Source: Treponema sp. (GTDB taxonomy: Bacteria > Spirochaetota > Spirochaetia > Treponematales > Treponemataceae). Taken from it: DNA of 64,000 nt. Under the pieces are notes generated by a model, which saw only the letters and a list, made by a program, of their open reading frames with translations, did not search any database and was not told the DNA's origin. How positions within the stretch are numbered: the stretch's first letter is position 1; each line of letters starts with the position of its first letter. Both the position numbers and the translations under genes were made by a program. The DNA lies in the NCBI GenBank assembly GCA_016293495.1, contig JAEDED010000001.1, positions 1 to 64,000 on the forward strand, read 5' to 3'. This document shows, in pieces, positions 51,880 through 60,349 of the stretch.

Positions 51880-52554
51880 ATGACTAAAAATTTTTCGAAA
51901 TTAATCGTTATGCTCACTTATAACGATAAGACTGTCGAAAATGCACTTGAGATCTTTAACGAATGCAAAAATCTTGATGTAGATTTCTGGGGAATTAAAA
52001 CAGATCCACTTCCTCTGGAAAAAATGTCAGAATTTGTTCAGGCCGTTCATGCAATAAATAAAAATGCAGTTTTTGAATCAGTCTGTTATACAGAAGAAGA
52101 AGGAATTTCTGATGCCCGTAAGGCAGCTCATTGCAAATGCGATATCTTAATGGGCACTGTATTTTCCAATACAATCAATTCGTACTGTAAAGAAAACGGT
52201 ATTAAATATATGCCGTTTATCGGTCGCCCAAGTCTCGTACCATCAATTCTTAATGGAACACCAGAAGAAATAGCAGCCGATATAAATTCCGCAATCACAA
52301 ACGGAACTTTCGGCGTAGACTTTCTTGCTTACCGTCACACAAAGAATGCAAAAACAATTCTTGATCAGGTTTTAACATCAAACAATAAAACTAATATCTG
52401 TATCGCAGGCAGCGTCGACAGCTTTAAAAAACTTGATCAGATTAAAAAACTGAATGCCTCCTTCTTTACAATCGGCAGTGCTTTTTTTAACAAATGTTTC
52501 GGAAATTCAATTCCTGAGCAGATTGAAAAAGTTATTAATTATATCAAGAGCTGA
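51880..52554 (+). CDS. TIM-barrel-like protein of unknown function
   Basis: 224 residues. Repeated beta-alpha units (FWGIKTDPLPLEKM, CDILMGTVFSNTIN, KYMPFIGRPSLVPSILNGTP, NICIAGSVDSFKKL, FFTIGSAFF) suggest a small TIM barrel with a phosphate-binding end, comparable to KDPG-aldolase or orotidine-decarboxylase-like folds. The exact family is not recognised. It lies 5 bp before the YqeG-VanW fusion and is likely co-transcribed. No catalytic assignment is safe. Confidence 0.6.
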   Translation: MTKNFSKLIVMLTYNDKTVENALEIFNECKNLDVDFWGIKTDPLPLEKMSEFVQAVHAINKNAVFESVCYTEEEGISDARKAAHCKCDILMGTVFSNTINSYCKENGIKYMPFIGRPSLVPSILNGTPEEIAADINSAITNGTFGVDFLAYRHTKNAKTILDQVLTSNNKTNICIAGSVDSFKKLDQIKKLNASFFTIGSAFFNKCFGNSIPEQIEKVINYIKS

Positions 52555-52559
52555 AAGTT

Positions 52560-53933
52560 ATGTTAAAAAAATATTTTCCTACCTGGCATGTCAGTAACAT
52601 TTACGAGATTGATTTTGAAAAATTGAAAGCAATCGGAATCAAAGGAATCATTTTTGATATTGACAATACGCTTGTTCATCACGGAGATAATTCAAATGAA
52701 AAAGTTGATGCCTTCTTTGCTGAATTAAAAAAAACAAACCTTAAACTTATTTTCCTTTCTGACAATTCAAAAGAACGAATTGAACGTTTTAATAAAAACA
52801 TCAATATTCCTTATATCGAAGAAGCTGGCAAACCATCACCTGCATCTTATTTAAAAGCCCTTTCAATTCTGCAAACTTCAAAATCCGACACTGTTGTAAT
52901 CGGCGATCAGGTATTTAAGGATATTCTCGGCGCAAACAACAGCGGCATTAAAAGCATTCATGTTGATTTTATTAAACTTAATTCAGAAAAAAGAATCGGT
53001 GTAAAAAGATATTTCGAAAAGATTATTTTATTCTTCTTCAGTAAATCAAAAAAATATAAAAAAGGAATTAACATCAAAATTAAATCTTCAGACAAACAAA
53101 AAAAATTATTCTGCCAACGTAACGCATTATTTTATAAAATCTCAGTTGCAAAAGAAACATTAAAACGACATCTCAAAAACTTTTTCTGCAATATAAAATT
53201 TGCACATAGAAAAAGTTCAGAACAGTTACCGGTTTTAGTCTGGAAATATGAATCTGTTTTAATAAAAACAGGTAAGGGCATTGATCCACAATTACAGCAG
53301 AACAAAGCAGTTAACATCAATCTTGCAGCTAAAAAAATCAACGGTATTATAATTAGTCCCGGCGAAGTTTTCTCATTCTGGAAAACTGTCGGTAAAACTT
53401 CAGTTCTTCGCGGTTATAAAAAAGGGCGCGTTATTATCAATAAAAAACTGATTGCAGGAACCGGTGGAGGACTTTGCAATCTTGGTAATACAATCAACCA
53501 GCTGGTTCTTCACAGCCCGCTTGATATTACAGAACTTCATTTTCATTCTGACTGTCTCTCACTTGAAAAAGAACATCACATTTTCTCTTCAGGCACTTCT
53601 GTTGATTACAACTACATTGATTTTAGATTCAAAAATAATACTGACCAGAAATTTCAGCTTTTAACCTGGTGTGATTCTGAAAAACTTTATGCACAGTTAA
53701 GATGTGAAAAAGATATTGATTATGCTTACGATCTTGAAGAAGAAAACCGTCACTACGAAAAAATCAATGAAACTTATTACTGTTTTTCAAAAATTTACAA
53801 AGTGACAAAAGACAAAAATTCAGGAAAGCAAATTTCTAAAGATCTTATTCGTGATAATAAATCAGAAGTTATGTTTGATTATTCCTTACTTCTGAATGCA
53901 ACTAAAAATAACAAAAAATCTGAAGAATTGTAA
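52560..53933 (+). CDS. Fusion of a YqeG-like HAD phosphatase and a VanW domain
   Basis: 457 residues in one frame. Residues 1-160 are HAD-IIIA (FDIDNTLVHHGDN with the nucleophile Asp; LSDNSKERIERF; KPSPASYLKAL; VIGDQVFKDILGANNSG). From about residue 230 a VanW domain follows (NLAAKKINGIIISPGEVFSF; GYKKGRVIINKKLIAGTGGG; LCNLGNTINQLVLHS). A basic linker joins them. VanW is of unknown function but linked to glycopeptide-resistance and envelope genes. No signal peptide, so both parts face the cytoplasm. Confidence 0.85.
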   Translation: MLKKYFPTWHVSNIYEIDFEKLKAIGIKGIIFDIDNTLVHHGDNSNEKVDAFFAELKKTNLKLIFLSDNSKERIERFNKNINIPYIEEAGKPSPASYLKALSILQTSKSDTVVIGDQVFKDILGANNSGIKSIHVDFIKLNSEKRIGVKRYFEKIILFFFSKSKKYKKGINIKIKSSDKQKKLFCQRNALFYKISVAKETLKRHLKNFFCNIKFAHRKSSEQLPVLVWKYESVLIKTGKGIDPQLQQNKAVNINLAAKKINGIIISPGEVFSFWKTVGKTSVLRGYKKGRVIINKKLIAGTGGGLCNLGNTINQLVLHSPLDITELHFHSDCLSLEKEHHIFSSGTSVDYNYIDFRFKNNTDQKFQLLTWCDSEKLYAQLRCEKDIDYAYDLEEENRHYEKINETYYCFSKIYKVTKDKNSGKQISKDLIRDNKSEVMFDYSLLLNATKNNKKSEEL

Positions 53934-54002
53934 ACACTTATCGCTTGCAAAATCACGCAACTAAACATTACAATGTTCCTAAATATAAGAAAAGGGGTTA
54001 AT

Positions 54003-55163
54003 ATGCAAACATTAGTTACTTCAGATCGCAAAGCGTGGATTGATAACCTTCGCTGGATTACAATTCTCATCGTTGTTGTTTTTCATATTTTTTTCTTTTA
54101 CGACAATATCGACAGCGTACCGATTTTCCAGAAACTTGGACCAAATACTTCGCCTGTAATTCCAGGAACTGAACCTGTTGAATATGCGTCACAGGTTCTG
54201 CCTTTTTCGCAGTGGACTTTTGCTGGAGTTTTTCAGTATGCAGTTTACCAGTGGTTTATGCTTCTGCTTTTTGTAGTAAGTGGAATCTGCGCAAAAATTA
54301 CACTTCAGAAAAAAACTGTACGCGAATTTCTCCGCAATCGTGTTACTAAACTTTTAGTTCCAAGTACATTAGGTGTTATTTGTGTTCACTGGATTGCTGG
54401 CTGGCTTGAGGCTTCAATGTTTATGCCTGCTGATGTTCCTGTTGCAGTTAAAATTATCGTAAGCATCTTAAGTGGAACAGGCGGTTTGTGGTTCTGCCAT
54501 GTTCTGATTATTGCATGTCTAATGCTTGCACTTGTTAAAAAAATTGATAAAAAGAATAAGCTTGAAGCGCTTGGAGAAAAATCAAATCTTCTTGTTGCAG
54601 TTCTTTTATACTTTGTTATGTTCGGAGAAGCTCAGGTAGCGAATGTTCCAATGGTAACAACATATCGCATGGCTTATTATCCGATGGGATTTATGCTCGG
54701 CTATTATGTTTTCTCAAGTGAAAAACTTCTTGCTCAGCTTAAAAAGTTCGGATGGATTTTTTTACTTGCAGGAATCGCTGCCGGCGTTTGTTACATCTTT
54801 AAGTTCTACGGAATTTATTATGCAAAATACGAAGTTCTCAACAACTGGCTCAGCGTTCTTTACGCTTGGCTTATGACTCTTGGAATTCTCGGTTTCGCAC
54901 AGAACCTTCTTAATTTCGAAAATAAATTCTCAAAATATATGTCGGGTTGCGGCTGGGGAATTTACATTAACCACATCACACTTATGATTGTCATTAATTA
55001 TTTGCTTATTCCATATACTTCAAATCTTTCAATTGTAACAATATACATAATTGAACTTGTTGCCTCTCTTTCTCTCAGCATCGGCTTATGGGAATTGTTA
55101 AAGCGAGTGCCGTTCTTCCGTTATGTACTTTATGGAATCAAAGGAAAGAATAAGAATGCTTAA
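54003..55163 (+). CDS. Acyltransferase-3-family membrane protein
   Basis: 386 residues with about ten membrane helices. The start AWIDNLRWITILIVVVFHIF has the catalytic His-type helix 1 of acyltransferase 3 (OafA/OpgC group); REFLRNRVTKLLVPST is the conserved Arg-rich loop. Such enzymes transfer acetyl or succinyl groups to envelope glycans. The ATG at 54003 follows AAAGGGG. The next gene starts within its last codons (8-bp overlap). Confidence 0.85.
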   Translation: MQTLVTSDRKAWIDNLRWITILIVVVFHIFFFYDNIDSVPIFQKLGPNTSPVIPGTEPVEYASQVLPFSQWTFAGVFQYAVYQWFMLLLFVVSGICAKITLQKKTVREFLRNRVTKLLVPSTLGVICVHWIAGWLEASMFMPADVPVAVKIIVSILSGTGGLWFCHVLIIACLMLALVKKIDKKNKLEALGEKSNLLVAVLLYFVMFGEAQVANVPMVTTYRMAYYPMGFMLGYYVFSSEKLLAQLKKFGWIFLLAGIAAGVCYIFKFYGIYYAKYEVLNNWLSVLYAWLMTLGILGFAQNLLNFENKFSKYMSGCGWGIYINHITLMIVINYLLIPYTSNLSIVTIYIIELVASLSLSIGLWELLKRVPFFRYVLYGIKGKNKNA

Positions 55164-55602
55164 AGAAAATATTATCAAGCTCAGAAATGTTTACGGATAC
55201 AGCCAGGAAGAGGTTGCCGAAAAAATAAACATTTCAAGACAGGCTTATGCTAAATGGGAAAAAGGCGAAACAACTCCTGACATCGAAAAATGTGCAGAAC
55301 TTGCAAAACTTTACGGAACTACAATTGATGCTCTGTACAATCCTGCTGATTTACCGGAAGGAATGGAGGGCGCAGAAATTCTTCCGGCGCCTAAAGGTAA
55401 ACATATTTTCGGTACTGTAACAATTAATGATAAAGGCCAGATTGTAATTCCGAAGAAAGCACGGGAGATTATGGGATATAAACCTGGCGATAATCTTATT
55501 GTCCTTGGAGATGAAGAAGCTGGACTTGCACTTATGAAATCCAGCCTCTTCTTAAAAGGAATGTTCAATGCAATAAGACATGCAAAGAAAAAAGAAGATT
55601 AA
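55156..55602 (+). CDS. XRE regulator fused to an AbrB-like domain
   Basis: 148 residues. HTH (LRNVYGYSQEEVAEKINISR, then AKWEKGETTPDIEK) followed by an AbrB/SpoVT swapped-hairpin segment (GTVTINDKGQIVIPKKAREI; GYKPGDNLIVLGDEEAGLAL). Two DNA-binding domains in one chain. The ATG at 55156 overlaps the acyltransferase stop by 8 bp, so it is translationally coupled and may regulate its own operon. Confidence 0.88.
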   Translation: MLKENIIKLRNVYGYSQEEVAEKINISRQAYAKWEKGETTPDIEKCAELAKLYGTTIDALYNPADLPEGMEGAEILPAPKGKHIFGTVTINDKGQIVIPKKAREIMGYKPGDNLIVLGDEEAGLALMKSSLFLKGMFNAIRHAKKKED

Positions 55603-55647
55603 TCTTAACGTTTGATTATTCTAAACTTTGTTAGTTCTTAAACTTAG

Positions 55648-56340
55648 TTAATTCTTAACCTTTGTTTTTCTGTTGCCTTTACGCTCAGCAATCCCGGATG
55701 CAAACTCACTTGCGATTCCAAAAAATGCTGATTCTTTCTGTTCCTCCACTACTTCTGGCGGTACTTCACTTCCAAAAATTATTTTTGCCAGAAGCTTCGG
55801 GAACACCAGAAAGCCAATTGCAAAACCAATTGGAATTGAAATAATTGCACTGTAAGCCCAAACAAAATACGCACTGAAAAGACAGGTTACGAAATTCATC
55901 AGATGACCGTATTGATTTGATTTAATCAGAAAAATTACCAGAGCATAAAAAATCTGGGGGAAGAAAAACGGAGTCACGACCATTATTACAGTCGACAATG
56001 TTTTATAGATAGATTTTTTGTGCTGGAAAATTTCAGAATTAAAAATGCAGTCCTGATTGTATTCCTTTTCAATTTCTTCAGCTGTTTTAATCGGAACAAA
56101 TTCTCCGCTTACAAGAAGCTTCTGGATCAGAATATTATTATCCGGGTCTTCGAGTTTATACTGATATTCACATGCAGTATCATACTGATCCTGATATGCC
56201 TGAAGATGATTCTTTGCTTTTGCAGCCTTTGCTTCATCTGTGCATTTTGCAATAAGTTCTTCCAGAACTTCCATTTTTAACTCAAGATTGTTCTTTGCTG
56301 AAATCCATGCCTTTGCAAGTTCGTATTCTTTTTTGTACAT
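55648..56340 (-). CDS. Hypothetical membrane protein with coiled-coil head
   Basis: 230 residues. The N-terminal half is a charged helix (KMEVLEELIAKCTDEAKAAK); residues about 110-185 hold two or three membrane segments (LSTVIMVVTPFFFPQIFYAL; WAYSAIISIPIGFAIGFLVF). No family recognised. A 35-bp perfect palindrome lies just upstream, so expression is likely under a dedicated repressor or activator. Start after AAGGAGT. Confidence 0.6.
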   Translation of the reverse strand: MYKKEYELAKAWISAKNNLELKMEVLEELIAKCTDEAKAAKAKNHLQAYQDQYDTACEYQYKLEDPDNNILIQKLLVSGEFVPIKTAEEIEKEYNQDCIFNSEIFQHKKSIYKTLSTVIMVVTPFFFPQIFYALVIFLIKSNQYGHLMNFVTCLFSAYFVWAYSAIISIPIGFAIGFLVFPKLLAKIIFGSEVPPEVVEEQKESAFFGIASEFASGIAERKGNRKTKVKN

Positions 56341-56371
56341 TTTTTTGCACTCCTTATGTTAAGAAGTATAG

Positions 56372-56406
56372 TGTATCACTGTGTCATACACTGACACAGT
56401 GATACA
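56372..56406. promoter_or_regulatory. Perfect 15-bp inverted repeat, likely operator
   Basis: TGTATCACTGTGTCA and its exact complement TGACACAGTGATACA around a TACAC centre, 32 bases upstream of the 55648-56340 gene (minus). A TATACT -10-like element lies beside it. The form suits a dimeric regulator such as TetR or GntR; the regulator is not identified here. Confidence 0.75.
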
Positions 56407-56699
56407 AAATTTTTACTTTTTTTTATGTTTTTTATGTTTTTTACATATTTTTTCACCATTTTTTTCACTTGATCTTTTTGCGTTATTTCCTCTTATCTCG
56501 TTATTTTCTCTTTTCCCGTTACTTCCATAAAAACTGCAATTCTGTTATGTTATTAACATCATTCAAAAGACAGTTCGAAGTCCTTCCTGTCGTTAAACAA
56601 AACCAGGTCAACTCAAAACCGTGAGGGTCGTAAAAATTCCCTTACCAGACAATACCTCATTTTTTAATGATTGGAATCTCTCGCACAAGGAGGTTCAAA
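56407..56699 (+). other. Long structured leader of the queuosine-precursor transporter
   Basis: 293 bp without a gene. The first part is pyrimidine-rich and repetitive (TTTTTTATG runs). From 56565 short pairings appear (GACAG/CTGTC, CCTG/CAGG, CTCA/TGAG) before AAGGAGG and the start. As preQ1 riboswitches often control this family, a riboswitch is possible, but no known preQ1 class pattern is matched by eye. Confidence 0.35.
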
Positions 56700-57389
56700 A
56701 TGAATGAATTATTATTAATTATCTCTTTATTGGTTTCCTTTGGGGCAACATTTGTATTTATGCGCCTTTTTGGAAAAGCAGGCTTGTATGCATGGATTGC
56801 AATTTCGGCAATTCTTGCAAACATTGAAGTTACAGTTCTTGTTAATGCTTTCGGAATGGAACAGACCTTGGGAAACACTTTGTTCGCCGCAAGTTTTCTT
56901 GCAACAGATATCCTGAGTGAAATCTACGGCAAAAAAGATGCTGACAGAGGCGTTTACATCGGAATTATTACAACCGTGATGTTTATTGTTTTCTCACTTC
57001 TTTGGACAAACTACATTCCTTCAGAAAACGACTGGGCAATGCCTTCGATTAAATCACTGTTCTCAAGCACACCACGCATTCTCATTGCAAGTCTTGCCGG
57101 TTATGCAATTTCTGAAAAGCTCGATGTATGGCTTTACCACAAATGGTGGAACCTCACAGAGAAGAAGACAGGCGATCACAACAAATTCCTCTGGTTTAGA
57201 AACAACTTCTCTACTTTGATTTCTCAGTTTATCAACATTGTTGTCTTTAACTTTGGTGCTTTCTATGGAACAATTCCTTTTGCAACTCTCGTAGAAATTA
57301 CCGGTGCCTGTTATGTAATCTATATCGTTACAAGTTTGCTTGATACACCATTCGTTTATTTTGCACGCAAGTTTGCAAAGAAAGACTAA
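56700..57389 (+). CDS. yhhQ: Queuosine-precursor transporter (YhhQ/QPTR family)
   Basis: 229 residues, six membrane helices. Hallmarks are LLIISLLVSFGATFVFMRLF, LATDILSEIYGKKDADRGVY and RNNFSTLISQFINIVVFNFG. Family members import queuine or preQ precursors for tRNA wobble modification. The ATG at 56700 follows AAGGAGG; an in-frame ATG at 56667 lies inside the leader. No queuosine synthesis genes are in the window, so salvage is likely. Confidence 0.92.
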   Translation: MNELLLIISLLVSFGATFVFMRLFGKAGLYAWIAISAILANIEVTVLVNAFGMEQTLGNTLFAASFLATDILSEIYGKKDADRGVYIGIITTVMFIVFSLLWTNYIPSENDWAMPSIKSLFSSTPRILIASLAGYAISEKLDVWLYHKWWNLTEKKTGDHNKFLWFRNNFSTLISQFINIVVFNFGAFYGTIPFATLVEITGACYVIYIVTSLLDTPFVYFARKFAKKD

Positions 57390-57449
57390 TTTATGATTAA
57401 CTCTTATATATTTGCAGATTTTAAGTTATAATTTATTCAGGAATTAAAC

Positions 57450-58178
57450 GTGAAGAAAATCAAACTTAAGTCTGCAAATAATTATCGCGATCTTGGCAAC
57501 ATAAAATTAAAAGATGGATCTATTCTTCCGACAGGAAAATATTTTCGCGGTAAAACATTATTTAAACTTAAAGAAAAAGATATTACAACTCTCGTCGAAA
57601 AATATCACCTTAAAACAATCATCGATCTTAGAACAGACAAGGAACTTTCAGAAAAACCAAATCCTGAAATTCCTGGCGTAACAATTCTTCATATGCCTAT
57701 TTTTGATGAAAACAAAGCAGGCGTTTCGCGCGATAAAAAATCTGTCAGTCTTGAATCCTTGAAAATTTCTCCACCTATGGTAGAGGTTTACAAAACAATG
57801 GCAGACAAGGAATGTACTGAGAACATTAAAAAAATTCTTGAAACCATTCTTTCTTTAAAAGACGATCAGCTTCCTGTTCTGTTTCACTGTTCTGCAGGTA
57901 AAGACAGAACCGGTGTTATTTCTGCGCTTCTTCTCCGTTATCTTGGTGCTGAAGACGAAGACATTTACAAAGACTATCTTTATACAAATCACGAAACTGG
58001 AATTGTTCCTTACATTCTGTGTCCGATTTTCTTCCTTGTTTTCTGGAACATGCGTCTTACTAAAAAATTGAATCAGGTTTTTAAGGCCGACAAATCTTAC
58101 CTTGACGGATTCCTCAAGGAAATTGAAAAGCAATACGAGTCGATTGATAAATTCCTTGAGACATTAGATGTAAAATAA
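57450..58178 (+). CDS. Tyrosine-protein phosphatase (PTP/DSP fold)
   Basis: 242 residues. P-loop HCSAGKDRTG (C-x5-R); N-terminal NNYRDLGNIKLKDGSILPTG is typical of bacterial LipA/PtpB-like phosphatases (SANNYRDLG). The region after the P-loop has a hydrophobic stretch (PYILCPIFFLVFWNMRL) that may touch the membrane. Start is GTG. It could act on protein phosphotyrosine or phosphoinositides; the target is unknown. Confidence 0.88.
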   Translation: MKKIKLKSANNYRDLGNIKLKDGSILPTGKYFRGKTLFKLKEKDITTLVEKYHLKTIIDLRTDKELSEKPNPEIPGVTILHMPIFDENKAGVSRDKKSVSLESLKISPPMVEVYKTMADKECTENIKKILETILSLKDDQLPVLFHCSAGKDRTGVISALLLRYLGAEDEDIYKDYLYTNHETGIVPYILCPIFFLVFWNMRLTKKLNQVFKADKSYLDGFLKEIEKQYESIDKFLETLDVK

Positions 58179-58210
58179 GGCATCAGACTTAAAGTTTTTT
58201 ATAATTGCTT

Positions 58211-59974
58211 TCATTTATTGTAAGCGGCATCATGAACGCCACTGATTGCGCGGCCTGATGGTTCATCCATGTTCTTCCATGCTGCATCCCATTCGAGAGC
58301 TTTTGCTGTTGAACATGCAACACCTGCTTCGTGTGGAACTACTTTTGCTGCGCTGTCTGATGGGAACAGGCGGCTGTAGATTTCGCGGTAGTAGTATTCC
58401 TCTTTTGTTTTTGGAGGATTTACAGGGAAGCGGTTTTCGCGGCGTGCGAATTCTGCGTCGCTTACTTTTTCTTCTGTCATTTTCTTAAGTGTGTCGATCC
58501 AGTTGTAACCAACACCGTCAGAGAACTGTTCCTTTTGGCGCCATGCAATGTTTTCTGGGAGCATATCTTCGAATGCTTTACGGATGATCCATTTTTCCAT
58601 GCGCTGTTTACCGTCTGGCATTTTGATGTTCATCTTGTCAGATGGGTTTAAGCGCATTGCGATGTCGATAAAATCTTTGTCAAGGAATGGAACACGACCT
58701 TCAACGCCCCAAGCCATGAGGGATTTGTTTGCGCGGAGACAGTCGTAAAGATGAAGCTTGCTCATTTTACGAACAAGTTCTTCGTGAAATTCCTGAGCGT
58801 TTGGTGCCTTGTGGAAGTACAAGTAACCACCAAAGAGTTCGTCACTTCCTTCACCTGAAAGAACCATTTTGATACCCATTGATTTAATAACACGAGCCAA
58901 AAGGTACATTGGAGTTGAAGCACGAACTGTTGTAATGTCGTATGTTTCGATGTGATAAATTACATCTGGAAGTGCATCCAAAGCTTCCTGAATCGTAAAG
59001 TGAACTTCGTGGTGAACTGTTCCAATATAGTCAGCGGCTTTCTGAGCTGCAATCAAGTCAGGAGAACCTTCAAGTCCTACTGCAAATGAGTGAAGCTGTG
59101 GCCACCAGGCTGCTTCTTTAGAATCTGATTCAACACGTTTTTTAGAGAACTTCTGTGTGATGGCTGCGATGATTGATGAGTCCAAACCTCCAGAAAGAAG
59201 TACACCATAAGGAACGTCTGACATAAGCTGAGATTTAACTGCTGTTTCAAGTCCGTTCTTAACTTTTTCGATAACTGCAGGATTGATAACTTCACCTTTG
59301 TCATCTGTTGCTTTTGCATTATCTTTTACTGCATCGAAAGATTCCCAGTCGCGAGTGTACCAGCGCTTTGGTTTTGAATCTTTTGAATAGAAGTAATGTC
59401 CGTTAGGAAATTCTTCGATTGTCTGGCATTCACCTTCGAGGGCTTTAAGTTCTGATGCAACGTAATAGCGGCCCTGTTTATCCCAGCCCTGATAAAGTGG
59501 AATTACACCGATTTCGTCACGGCCGATTAAATATACATCGTTTTCAGAATCGTAAAGTGCGAATGCAAAAATTCCACTTAACTCTTCAAGCATTGCCTTA
59601 AAGTCGCTTCCTGCATCACGATATTTTTTATACAAAGGAATAATTGCTTCACAGTCAGATCCAGTTTGGAACTGATACTTTCCTTCAAACTGTTTGCGAA
59701 TATCTTTATGGTTATAAATCTCACCGTTTGCAGCGAGAATAATTTTCTGGTCATCACTTACAAGTGGCTGTTTACCAGAAAGAGGATCTACAATCGAAAG
59801 GCGTTCATGACTGAGAATAGCATTATTACCAGTGTAGACTCCGCTCCAGTCTGGCCCACGATGTCTAATCTTCTTTGACATATCGAGAACCTGATTTCTG
59901 AGTTCTTCCTTCAAGCCTTCATTTATAGGCTGACTTCCAGAACTTAAATCAAAAGCACCAACAAATCCACACAT
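58211..59974 (-). CDS. asnB: Asparagine synthase (glutamine-hydrolysing)
   Basis: 587 residues. N-terminal Cys2 (MCGFVGAFDLSSG) is the glutamine nucleophile; the synthetase domain has the P-loop GVLLSGGLDSSIIAA and SGEGSDELFGGYLYF. Converts aspartate to asparagine. The ATG at 59974 is chosen because Cys must follow Met and GGAGG lies before it; the longer frame goes through the leader hairpin. The leader resembles that of gltB, so both may respond to the same nitrogen signal. Confidence 0.95.
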   Translation of the reverse strand: MCGFVGAFDLSSGSQPINEGLKEELRNQVLDMSKKIRHRGPDWSGVYTGNNAILSHERLSIVDPLSGKQPLVSDDQKIILAANGEIYNHKDIRKQFEGKYQFQTGSDCEAIIPLYKKYRDAGSDFKAMLEELSGIFAFALYDSENDVYLIGRDEIGVIPLYQGWDKQGRYYVASELKALEGECQTIEEFPNGHYFYSKDSKPKRWYTRDWESFDAVKDNAKATDDKGEVINPAVIEKVKNGLETAVKSQLMSDVPYGVLLSGGLDSSIIAAITQKFSKKRVESDSKEAAWWPQLHSFAVGLEGSPDLIAAQKAADYIGTVHHEVHFTIQEALDALPDVIYHIETYDITTVRASTPMYLLARVIKSMGIKMVLSGEGSDELFGGYLYFHKAPNAQEFHEELVRKMSKLHLYDCLRANKSLMAWGVEGRVPFLDKDFIDIAMRLNPSDKMNIKMPDGKQRMEKWIIRKAFEDMLPENIAWRQKEQFSDGVGYNWIDTLKKMTEEKVSDAEFARRENRFPVNPPKTKEEYYYREIYSRLFPSDSAAKVVPHEAGVACSTAKALEWDAAWKNMDEPSGRAISGVHDAAYNK

Positions 59975-60003
59975 ATAATACCTCCAGTAATTTGTTAAAT
60001 GGA

Positions 60004-60077
60004 CAAAAAAAGAGGTCGTAGACAAGACCTTGTGCGGTTTGCACAAAATGTTATCTACGACCTCTTCGCCGTTTGTA
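60004..60077 (-). promoter_or_regulatory. asnB leader hairpin-terminator (attenuator), same family as the gltB leader
   Basis: Minus strand: AACGGCG (60067-60073), AGAGGTCGTAGA (60054-60065), inner stem TTGTGC/GCACAA with a 5-base loop, TCTACGACCTCT (60011-60022), then a T-run. Versus gltB, pairs change together (A-U to G-C in both stems), which supports a conserved RNA structure. Confidence 0.8.
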
Positions 60078-60083
60078 TATATT

Positions 60084-60112
60084 AATTTATTACTTATTAA
60101 AAATAAATTCAA
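60084..60112 (-). promoter_or_regulatory. asnB promoter
   Basis: Minus strand TTGAAT (60107-60112), 17-base spacer, TAAATT (60084-60089); start point near 60077, placing AACGGC at the very 5' end as in gltB. Confidence 0.6.
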
Positions 60113-60140
60113 GTTTAAATTTACTTTTAATTATTTTCTT

Positions 60141-60263
60141 TTTGAAGATTATTCTGATAAAAAGAAATGGGCAGAGAAAATGCTTGTAAACATCGCTAAA
60201 GGCGGTTCCTTCTCTTCTGACAGAACAATTGATCAATACAACAAAGACATCTGGAAGTTATAA
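60141..60263 (+). pseudogene. Glycogen phosphorylase C-terminal remnant
   Basis: The frame reads FEDYSDKKKWAEKMLVNIAK, then GGSFSSDRTIDQYNKDIWKL-stop, the well-conserved end of GlgP. No start or PLP domain remains. It lies upstream of asnB on the opposite strand, so a deletion or rearrangement removed the rest. Confidence 0.8.
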
Positions 60264-60349
60264 GTTCCTTCATCTGATGCATTGAAAATTGAGTGCATTT
60301 TCACACTTCAAAATTCAGAAGGGCTTTTATTTATGGCTTTAATCAGATA

